A stretch of 64,000 nt of DNA from Venturia oleaginea (taxonomy: Eukaryota; Ascomycota; Dothideomycetes; Venturiales; Venturiaceae): the NCBI GenBank assembly GCA_013176395.1, contig JABMLP010000011.1:1178001-1242000 (forward strand), written 5' to 3'. A program made the position numbers and the translations under genes. Position 1 is the stretch's first letter. Every line of letters begins with the position of its first letter. The notes beneath the pieces were generated by a model. It saw only the letters and a list, made by a program, of their open reading frames with translations. It made no database searches and was not told where the DNA came from. Positions 56,201 through 64,000 of the stretch are shown here, piece by piece.

Positions 56201-56290
56201 TGCAATGGTCTCATATGAGGCTCCTTCGGCCTGGGCACCTGTCCATGCTGGCGCCATGCCATCAATGAAGTTGTAGTCCAGACCGTCCAT
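53249..56290 (-). CDS. Sterol regulatory element-binding protein (fungal SREBP, bHLH-ZIP)
   Basis: Single exon, 1013 residues. The N-terminal third is a Ser/Pro-rich activation-type region. The bHLH at about residues 241-317 starts KKTAHNMIEKRYRTNLNDKI; the Tyr252 in ERRYR-like position is the hallmark of SREBPs as opposed to other bHLH factors. An acidic loop (NEEEDNPEDLEG), helix 2 with THKLNKA-like PAHKLNKATVLAKATEYI and a leucine zipper to about 335 follow. Two transmembrane helices at about 429-448 and 493-513 flank a short lumenal loop, and a long C-terminal DUF2014-like domain completes the ER-bound precursor. Fungal SREBPs (SreA/Sre1) are cleaved by the Dsc/rhomboid pathway under low oxygen or azole stress and activate ergosterol and hypoxia genes. 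The length and domain order are complete. Confidence 0.93.
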   Translation of the reverse strand: MDGLDYNFIDGMAPAWTGAQAEGASYETIASPRTLSTEMLSSSHVWADYMQWNPNQPRPRNARSPGDMMPTEEQRSLLDRRSNASLNSPVLGLSSAAQHTSVSATSNIPFTFGKPGSSAPAFEYRGASSNSSGTLPLRDGSSWSATLNPLGSSTVAMQSPLGFSGLSSRFSNSAIPLLPAVDVTRSPQQPSPTSANDRSNSSVSVPSSPEESAPVTINTRKRKSEVSDDASDQSGKQQPVKKTAHNMIEKRYRTNLNDKIAALRDSVPSLRAMSRPGSNGNEEEDNPEDLEGLTPAHKLNKATVLAKATEYIHHLEKRNKKLAEELAAVKKRVDSYEKLSMAPLGLGNGLGTPDSMSRYRHDSFPSPPTNGGPTGPVQGMISVPADIENIRRNGLSGIPYGQWQTQNSYAGNSPRTQPGQTNMVNGRGGVMGKVLVGSLGGLMLFEAFTENEQNGNEPAARGLFAAPIQLISQVIRALYPQSAMFGIAPQQALSIFRLALLCGAFVYVVAPLLNFKPRPKKKGLALELSPAPSLASPVEVRRKAWLTAIQTVWVPRHNFFLEVAALFLKTLKLSTRKLIGWDGFALLFKVTKEQEAARVKAWEIALDAQLTGGDAEISMSRLVLTLMASGTLPDTPMRLMLKALHIRILFWEVGRAGWGATWILNEFSMLLARSYWNAARLEHKMRLHNGSKSDRTIDDLPLPSHLAALLDLDAGDVLLHSIIQRAYNLAWNRPSSEGTDKDASTDSVVEDFAISSPLDALAAWLSSHHVSNTLAQSLAGSAQDIIVAQVDTAIAIAPPTSGAQIRALTAKAVIVKDKRLELVDSAYQALPSESIKRLESPKTPQTLLNVIGRGPISSDIRSALLLAKCLALAEAEAADIIPMEARQAALRRTVAAVNRYRPSENSFTLLTFVAAFGVLDTFTQHPVLLESTRPSLELIVTCMRVWVGTNSGNATSLPTKLRSKCVERCVATSKMLVGVDFSDTESDAGYVSQDGGEEIEMLVVNAREKRVVA

Positions 56291-59200
56291 CTTCTTCTGG
56301 CTGCTTGTGTTTTGTTTGGTAGTTGTGATGGGACCCTGAGATGAGAATTGTCAGGTGGGTTCGAGGTCTTCAGGCTGCCCCAATTTGGTGTCGACGACTT
56401 CAGATCATCAAAGACACAGTATGGACCGACCTAGAGCACGAAGAAGTCAGTGCTACACAGCCTCAGTATCGTATAAGGCGGGCTTTAGATGTGTCTTGCC
56501 CAGACGGCAATTCTCGAAAGTGCTCGCAGCGACCCTCTCCAGCGCCAGTGGGGTCTCGCCAATCTTATTAGCGGCCATGACAGCGATGGGCTTGGGCACC
56601 TGCAGTCAATCGGCAGCCAAATAGACTTGGAGCAATGGCTAGCGGCGCAAACGCGACGCGCTCGAAGTTGCAATTGCAAGCAAAGAGTGGGACGAATTAA
56701 AGGCTTGAACTTCGAAATCGGAGAGATCGGATTGGTGATAGAATGTAGCAAAGGGGAACTGGAACAGACGAACTTCACTTACCAACGCTATCGTCAGATC
56801 GTAAAACAGACATCCAGGATTGTCGAGGTGCCTGAGAATGAGATGCGGGAAAAGGTCACCTCACTGCTGTGGCTGACTGCCGAATCAGGCTGAGCTTGGA
56901 TCGGGGCCTGGGAATCGAGGCTTGATCAGGACAGATTCGTGTGCATCGGACGTCGGTGAAGAGCAATTCGCTGCGGCTGGAGGTGTATAGAAGTATGGGG
57001 TGATATGGAGCCACTTTTACATCACGAAAGCACAGGTTGCCGTCAGAATTCTTGGACCCTGCTGCAGAATCGCAACCTTGCAAGAGCGCTGCGAGGATGT
57101 CCGTGGGGTGAAGTGATTGATGTTTGAAATAGAGTGCAGTCCAGGTTTTGTGTGCCCTCTGACTCCAGATCGGTGCCGAAGAATATCTGCCGACTATGGA
57201 CAAGTTTGGCTAGAACTCAATCGCTATCTAGTCCCAGTCGAATGGATATACGGAAGTGGAGTTGTTGTCGAGGAGCAAAGCTCAACGTAGCTGGGAGATG
57301 GGATAGGTCTTGCTCATATAGGCACGTCCTTGAGCTACATGACCTCCTTGGATACAAGCCATCTAAGATGGCCGAATGATTTCACGCACAAGCGAACATT
57401 GTATTTCATCGTCGGATCAATTGACTTAACCAATTCTATCAGATGGTGTTTCCTGTTAGCAACTGCTCTGGCCTCCTTACTCCGTAGCTTGAGCATAATC
57501 CAATGGATGGGCTATGGCTCCTCCCGGCACAATGATTTCGCAATCGATGTGGGAATGATTTAAACAGCTGTAGCACGAACGTTGGAGTTTGGTGTAGCAG
57601 TAGCCAATGGTTACTCCATCGCGGTCCGGCCTAAATTCAGCCCTAGATAGATTAAGATCCGCACTCATCTCCACACAAATGGTGGCCCGAGCAGGAAACA
57701 CTTCCGGGCATGGTATGATTGGTCAAAACCACCGGACATGTCACAGGGAGACAGCCGGGCTACCGCTGTGTTTGCCCACGGGCCACGGCTGGATGTGACA
57801 AGCTCGGTGCAAGGGAGAGAACTTGGAGCCGGCACGGGAAGTGCCGCTAACACAATTATCTGCCGAGGTTATCACACTGGTCTCGGTGGAGTTGACTGAT
57901 AGCAGTTGCTGACTTCCAGTTGGTGCGCTGCGAATTTGTAGAGACAACTTCGCGTTGAAAATGTGGAAGTGAGGAAGGGGACTGAGATCTGATAAGTACA
58001 TAGTACAACCCGATCGCCAGACCCCGGGAGGCAACGTGAAGATCGGACTCCACTCCCGCTAAATATAACGTCGGTAGTAAAAGCACCGTGTAAACTTTCC
58101 GAAACAGAGCGCATTATGGCGGGTCTTTCTTCAAGAGCGTTTCAAGAAAGAGTGAAATCTCTTTTAGTTACCGTAGTTACTTGCGGCATGCGCTAGTGGC
58201 TTGTATGAGTACGAGCCTCGTAGCACTCGTATATAATTCCGTAATTGCAAATGTCGTCCCAAAGTCACGTTCCCTAAGTTTCAACCTATGATCCTTAGGA
58301 TAAGCTTCGTGTAAAAAGAAAGCTCAAGATTACCATTCTCAAAGACTATCCTGTAAAAAGCGCTCTGCTAGGGAGAAACATCTATTTCAAAGAAAAGAGA
58401 TGCGATTGCGAGGCTGGCATAAGTGAATGCACTACCGAATGCCGCAAGTACCACCAACGCGAGTCACTGCGTGTGGAGAAATTCCCTTTATCTGGTCCGT
58501 GAATTTTCAGCGCCTTTTAGAGCCTGCATTTTACCATGTAGCCACTAGCCAGCGCGCCACAGCCACGTCTGTGCCATCCATCCTAATCCACTTTTCGAAT
58601 CACCGACTTACCGAAAGTCAGATAAAGGATGTCTCTGAGCTTTTGGAATTCGTTGCGGACGTAAGTACTTTTGGAGAAAAAGATTACCGAATTTCTGGTC
58701 CGAATGGAGTCCAATTCCCACTTGATTATGCGCCGTTACAACGCTGTTGGCTTTCTCGCTATGACTGACAACCGTCTTAAACTTGCGGAACTTGCGGGAC
58801 TTGCTAGTACGTCGTAATCGTACAGCCTCGTACAGCTTCGAATAGTCCTAGTAACGTCTAAAACAACTTCGTAATCGTAACCTAGTCACGATATCAAGAA
58901 ATGTAACCTACGGCTTTTAAAGCTCGAGATAAGACAAGCATGATTCTTAGAGAGTCTTCTATAAAGAGAGTTTTACTAGGAAGGAATTCCCAATTGAAAT
59001 CGTGGTAATACAATTACGAGCCCTGTAACTCAGCTAGAACCAGGAACTCGTGCGGATGCGGACTAAGATTAGATCCGGGTGATCTTGATAAACAGGACAC
59101 CGATACCGAGTCAATCAGCCAAAGTTTGGGTTTAGGGCACCCACGGTATCTTCCGTATGCTTCCGAGAGATCATCAAGCCTTGCCCAAAAGCTTTATTAC

Positions 59201-60195
59201 TACTGCGTATGCCAAGTAGACTCGCAAACCATACCAAAAGGCATCTCGCGTCCGTAGGCTTCCGGCTTCCCACTGCAAATCTCCTTCCGCCACAGAGCGA
59301 GCACCCAGCCTTCCAGCAGTCGTGGCTGGCAAATTCGTGTCTTCTCCGTATGCGTTGTTCTTCTGTGGAACCAACGAAAGACACTCACCAATCCGGAACT
59401 CACAACCACGTTGCACCCTTGTCGTTTTTAGCGATTCAATAGCCGCTGCCACAGCCACGAGCTCGAGTTAAGTATGCACTAGAGAATTCAAGCGTGAGAC
59501 ATGTAGAATCCGGATGAGTCTGCAGGGACAACTTGACTCTCTTTCCGTACACAGTAGATAAGCGACTACTACTTCAGATCAGGCTGAGGTTGCCAGCCTT
59601 GTAGTACACACACCCAACATGATGACACGAATCCACTTTTCAAACCTTCTAGACCAAGAAGACAACGATGAAACACCGCTAGCGAATTCGAGTCTGTATT
59701 CAGCCTTCAGATTCAGCGTCCAGCATATCCATCTTACTTTGAAAATGATAGATCGAGTATGGCATGTTTCATGGCACGTGGGATTGGTAGAATTCCCGAC
59801 AATATTCCATATTATCGCGAGGTGAATAATAAGCCTGATTCTAGGAAACTAAGAATGGGATATAGGCTCCAATAGGATCGGTGTATAGTTTTGAATTGAC
59901 GTGTACTGCTTTAACTATTCAGACAACATGTTAGTTTCTTAGAGGATAAGAATTGATTCTTGAGATGTGCGGAATCAATGGAAGATCTCGAACTAGGATA
60001 AACGATGGTCATGTATCGAACAATATATTTAATCTGAAGAAGTTGAGAGTAGAAGTTAATTCACTCCAAGAACACCCAACATACGTCACGTTGTTTCACT
60101 TCATTTGTGATAACCGTATCCACTCTTCATCCCCTCAATCACCACCAAAACCTCATCATCTATACAGGAATCTAGCACTACCCCACCCAAAAACC
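56291..60195. other. Gene-poor region upstream of SREBP
   Basis: 3.9 kb. The first kilobase is presumably the SREBP promoter. A plus-strand ATG frame at 56489-56893 (134 codons) and another at 58427-58768 (113 codons, with SQIKDVSELLEFVADVSTFG) look mildly protein-like but have no recognised domain or partner exons. At 58130-58410 and 58780-59000 the DNA is low complexity with repeated TCGTAATCGTA and CGTACAGC words, resembling decayed repeats. No RNA gene found. Confidence 0.4.
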
Positions 60196-61016
60196 TCAAC
60201 TCCAATTCTTAAACGTCACCACCTCAACACTCTCCCCACCATCAACCCCCTCAAATCCCCCAAGCACATCAACCATAACCCTCTTCACCATCCCCTTCCA
60301 CAACAAACCCAACAACTTCTGGCTCTCACACAGATCCTTAAACCTGCCCTCCCAAATCCCCATCGCCTCCGCAAGTTTCCCCCTCACGCAAAGAAACAAC
60401 ACCCTCCTCTGCGCCCTCCCCTCATCCTGCTCCATGACACTAGCCCAAAAGAACAAAACCTCATACCAATTACGTGCCGTGATGAAATCGACATCCATAA
60501 ACTTTCCCACCATATCACTCGGTACGTTCCCCTCGAACCTGACCAATCTCTCCTGGTCATCATTGGATGGAACTGGTTCGATCCCTACAATTCGACCAAA
60601 CGGCAGCGCAAAGTCGACGCTGCAATCGTCCTGACAGCGAAACGAAGGAGTGGAAGGAAGTCTCGGACTTGTTTTGCTCCACGTTTGGTGGGTCGGAAGC
60701 ATTCCTTGCATATTGTGTCGTTGCACACGAATTGTATGTGGATCGTGCTGATGGAGGAGAAAGTGCTGCAATCCTTTATTTCGATCCACTCTTTGAAGCT
60801 GCAGAGAGGGATGAAAAGGGCGTCTTCCATGGAGGTGATAGAGGCGTTTGAGACGAGATAGAGAGAGGGTACGGTGGACTCGCTGTGAGTAGGAGAGACG
60901 TTCGCTATCTGTGTGATAGGCACGGTGGAGACTGTGTGAAATGTTGAGCAGGAAGTCGGGCGCAATTGTAGCGCATTGTGTACGTTGACTGCCTGCTGGA
61001 TACTGTTGTTTGCCAT
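60196..61016 (-). CDS. Hypothetical protein, tentative two-exon model
   Basis: The minus-strand 3' exon is convincing: it ends TAA/TAG at 60196 after VEVVTFKNWS and includes VRFEGNVPSDMVGKFMDVDF, ARNWYEVLFFWASVMEQDEG and RRVLFLCVRGKLAEAMGIWE. The 5' part from ATG 61016 (MANNSIQQAVNVHNALQLRP) reads in another frame and contains CNDTICKECFRPTKRG. The two can be joined in phase by a 38-nt intron (donor GTCCGA, acceptor TGTCAG at about 60637), which is short with a weak donor, so the model is uncertain. No domain is recognised. It lies 3' to glutamate-cysteine ligase on the same strand. Confidence 0.4.
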
Positions 61017-61207
61017 TGCAGTAGAGTTGGTGTTGCAGTCTGCATAATTAATGGCGACTATTTGCTGTTGTGAGAATATAGCAATAGATCTTGGTGGATG
61101 GTGACTGTCACGAACAGTGGTGGGGTGAAAAACGAACACCCACAGAGTATCTCTCCCCACGTGATGCCGATTTCTTGTTATAGGAGTATACAACAAAGCC
61201 TCCGAGT

Positions 61208-63600
61208 CTACCTATTGCCCAGCATCTCAGCCCCAAGACCATCTTTGCCTTCCATTCTGGTAATCTGCTCCACTGCCTTGACGAGATCGTACTGGATAGT
61301 ATCGCCAACAGCACTGTCCATACCGTAGTCAGGATGCTTCATCACAAACTCCCGCATCCATTTCGCACCAGTCAAAAGCCTCCCATCCGCCCGCCTTCGA
61401 ATCAGGTCAAGGTACCTCGCCAGTTCACAACGAGTCTCGACGTCTACATTCAGCGAGTTCAGGTAGCTTTCAACCAACGGTATAAGGCCAGGAAACTCAG
61501 CGGAGCCTTGCCCATCACGTTGGCCATTGATGATCTCATCCACGGTCATAAGCTCATACTCATCTTCGACCGGACCAAGAGGAGGAGTGGTGGGCCTTGA
61601 CACTGGTCTCGAAACTGGACTGCTTCCGCTGACTGGAGTAGTGGTTCCATTGACCTTCGACGGCATCTTCTTCGGCGGGAACGGCGTCTTCCGGAACCAG
61701 AACTTGTCATTCAGGACCGCATCCCGGTTATGCGCCGTCTCCATATTCTCAGTCACTCTGGCAATGGGGATGTAGAAATTCAGATTGAAGGACAGAATCG
61801 CACGGGTGATGAGGACCAGGAATATACTGAAGGCGGCGTTCTCGAAGTCGGTGATCTGTATTTCCATGGGACGGAATTCGACACGCCATCCGATATCAGA
61901 ACCACTAGGAGGCGGCTTGAAACGCATGTGCTGCCAGTTGGTTGACTGCAGATTTTCAAAATGGTCTGACTTGGACAGGTCCAGCTCTTGGAGGTCTTCT
62001 GCGAAAATTACGATGGGATCGCGGATGAAGAGATGGGCGAAGTGAGTGGCAAGAATACTGTCCATTCCGCCTGCAACCAGTTTCTGTTTGATGTCTTCAT
62101 CAACCACAAGATCTGGATCGAGATACTCGGGCCGCAGACGGGAGTCCTTCGAGATGTAAGTGCTGTTGGAAGCATAACGAGATTTAGGAATCCTCCATCT
62201 GTCATTCAACAGGGGCTTGGACAAGTCAGCTGGGCATTCTACGCTCATTCGGACACGATACGTACCCTCTCTCCAAGCTCTTCCCTGGTACGGTCATCCA
62301 CCGCGCGACTGATTTGATTCCATCGAACATCGGTCTCCGCCAGAAATCCCTTGTAGATTGGCGTAGCGGCAGTCAGAGCCAGCATTATTGGACCCAAAGG
62401 GCTCAACTGGTCATACATCTTTCGCCCTTCGTCGATGCTTTTGGCTTGGAACGTGATTTGCAAGCAGCAACTTCCCATCCCAAAGGCCATGGCGTCCATG
62501 TAGATATGATTGGTATGCACAGCTCCGTTGCGAACGTCCTCGTCTTCGGGGTATTTGTGGAGATCATAGTTGACTGTCGGGTCCCTGAAAGGCCATGGGG
62601 TCTTTTCATCGCGGAATATCGGAACATTAACCTCGACCTTTCGCCCTCTTCGAGCTCGGATGTTAGCTGCCAGGGTTGGAAATCGGATATGAGGATTGGC
62701 TATCTCATCTGGGACGAATTGGGAGCGCAATTTCGGCCCTGATAATGGATAAGATGGGTTTGTACAGTTGTCGCGGCCAAGTCTGGGAAATGTAGTCAGG
62801 GTGATGGGATATTCAGTTGGACTCATATGCTCTCGCGCAATCTTTCTCCTAATTCGTCCTTGTCAGTCTTGCTTTTAGACTTGTATTGTGTCATGGTACC
62901 TCAATTTCATGTTCGGTTCCACATCAAGAAGATCTTTGAATCCAATACCCCATGGTTTTCCGGGAGTCGCTTCAAGCATGAACCGGCCAAACTCCGGGTG
63001 GAAGACAGGAGCAGCGTCTCCATTTCTGGGACCAAATTAGATACCTCACAGATTTTGGGTCTGAAGATGTGCCATACACTGGGGCGCCCCGAGAGATGTC
63101 TGGGACACCTCCACCCTGCCTCAGAAGATCTTCATCCGCAGCGAGTGCGGCTAGGATATCGGATTGTCTCAAACTCAACCTGACTTTCTTGTTTTCATCG
63201 TCGTAGCACACTACCAGGTATTCAATCTGGTAGACACATCAACACCACACGTACGTGATATCAATCTCAAAACTCACCTCGTCGCCCCAAAGCAACGCAT
63301 CTCTTTCTTTTCCCTTGGCCCGATTCCAAATGGCAAGCAATTGCTGCCGAAAACGTAAGTGAAGGGCTTCACAAAAAGCGGGGCCGATACACGGCACGTG
63401 TCAGGTATAGCTGTATAAGAGTCTGGAGTAATGGATGGCTGAGGTCGTACCTCAATGCCCCAGGCTCGCACGAGGTTTGCCTGCTGCTTTGCCTCTGGCC
63501 ATTCCAGTGGGGTTCCGATAGCTCTGCAGTCACCCAGATTAGAGGCTGGCCATCCAACGGGTATGTGAAGGGCGGCTGGATGGTCTTACAAAAGTCCCAT
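61208..63600 (-). CDS. GSH1: Glutamate-cysteine ligase (gamma-glutamylcysteine synthetase)
   Basis: Seven exons on the minus strand: 63600-63590, 63520-63451, 63343-63278, 63226-63080, 63025-62900, 62848-62266 and 62215-61208, about 670 residues. The start MGLLAIGTPLEWPEAK, then LLAIWNRAKGKERDALLWGDEIEY, FHPEFGRFMLEATPGKPWG, VEPNMKLR, ITLTTFPRLG, HIYMDAMAFGMGSCCLQITF, IPKSRYASNSTYIS and the GWRVEFRPMEIQITDFEN block are all signature parts of the eukaryotic GCL catalytic subunit. It joins glutamate and cysteine, the committed step of glutathione synthesis, in the cytosol. The exon 4-5 boundary does not close: the best intron (63079-63026, branch CTAAT) leaves the frame off by one base. All other junctions are in phase. 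A Pro/Thr-rich insert with SPVSRPVSRPTTPP is normal for fungi. Confidence 0.9.
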
Positions 63601-64000
63601 GTTCCTTTTCCGAAGCCGATGATGCTGGGGTTAATGACTGTGGCTTTGAGCGCGTTGTTCTTGCCGGAGGTGAGTAAGAACAGAGCACAACGGCAGTCGG
63701 TTGTTTGAGACGTCAGCTGAATACCGGGATGTCGTTCTCAGAGGTGACGGGTAATTGAAGCTGAATACTGAGAGTCTGGAGATGGAGTAAGGTGGAGGTA
63801 GAATTTTCTGAAGCGGCGATGATCGGCCACCAACGGTTGTCCCTGTTAGATGATCAAGGGTGCAGCGTCTGCGTTCTCCTTCACAGCAGATGCAATCTAC
63901 TCGTAGCCTTTGTATCAACATCCGGTCCGTTGTAGGGCGCGGCCACTGTCAGCACCATCATCCGACCTCGAAAGACGTGTTCGTGCTGACTAATGAGAGA
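63601..64000. promoter_or_regulatory. Upstream region of glutamate-cysteine ligase
   Basis: 400 bp between the GCL start and the window edge. It presumably contains the promoter. No other gene can be supported here; the minus-strand frame at 63921-63631 is not recognisable. Confidence 0.45.

Noticed and set aside
59953..60861. Plus-strand open frame of 302 codons
   Set aside because: It is antisense to a more protein-like minus-strand frame, is dominated by His/Pro/Leu typical of an antisense shadow, and has no recognisable domain.

Overview
The window looks like nuclear DNA of a filamentous ascomycete (Pezizomycotina). Genes have short introns (mostly 50-75 nt) with GT-AG ends and CTAAC/CTGAC-like branch sites, sit on both strands with no operons, and belong to families typical of these fungi: DUF6594, 2EXR, DUF3176, HsbA, CmcJ/AsaB-like oxygenases, a fungal SREBP and AKR7 aldehyde reductase. 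Leotiomycetes is my guess; the sequence alone does not settle it.

Layout. 0-2 kb: the 5' end of a DUF6594 gene running off the left edge and a broken coiled-coil gene. 3.5-5.4 kb: an NCS1 nucleobase-type transporter. 7.4-14.5 kb: a HET-C-terminal-like relic, a DUF676 lipase, the RNA exonuclease REX3 and mitoribosomal protein mS38/Cox24. 15.8-21 kb: a poorly recognised gene, then three 2EXR paralogues in a row on the minus strand. 21.7-25.1 kb: a DMT-family membrane transporter and an AKR7-type aldehyde reductase. 26-27.8 kb: an AT-rich stretch with three copies of a 132-bp repeat and small gene fragments. 28-33 kb: a YchF-like GTPase of the yeast YGR210C type, a dead DUF3176 gene and a Ubc6/UBE2J-like ubiquitin-conjugating enzyme. 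33.7-35.6 kb: a CmcJ/AsaB-like oxygenase facing a short-chain dehydrogenase relic. 36.8-43.2 kb: secreted proteins (a tiny eight-cysteine peptide, a histidine acid phosphatase and an HsbA-domain surface protein). 44.5-47.6 kb: a small conserved protein, a SAM methyltransferase and a multi-pass membrane protein. 48.2 kb: an intron-containing tRNA-Gln. 48.3-53.2 kb: gene-free and repeat-rich, including a perfect 20-bp minisatellite. 53.2-56.3 kb: SREBP. 56.3-60.2 kb: gene-poor. 60.2-63.6 kb: an unrecognised gene and glutamate-cysteine ligase.

Two kinds of damage recur. First, relics (coiled-coil gene, HET-like fragment, DUF3176 gene, SDR, 132-bp repeat protein) carry in-frame stops, some explicable by C-to-T or G-to-A change; this would fit repeat-induced point mutation or ordinary decay. 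Second, otherwise healthy genes (UBE2J-like E2, HsbA, YchF-like GTPase, glutamate-cysteine ligase) each show a one-base break in frame, which more likely reflects assembly indels than real loss, though I cannot decide this from one sequence.

Functional links are loose, as expected for a eukaryotic chromosome. Glutathione synthesis (GSH1) and aldehyde reduction (AKR7) both serve detoxification. SREBP, the E2 enzyme and the DUF676 lipase act at or near ER/lipid membranes. The oxygenase-SDR relic and the methyltransferase-membrane protein pair could be leftovers of secondary-metabolite loci. I see no CRISPR, prophage or clearly novel multi-gene system. The most unusual items are the 2EXR tandem array, the eight-cysteine secreted peptide and the repeat elements.
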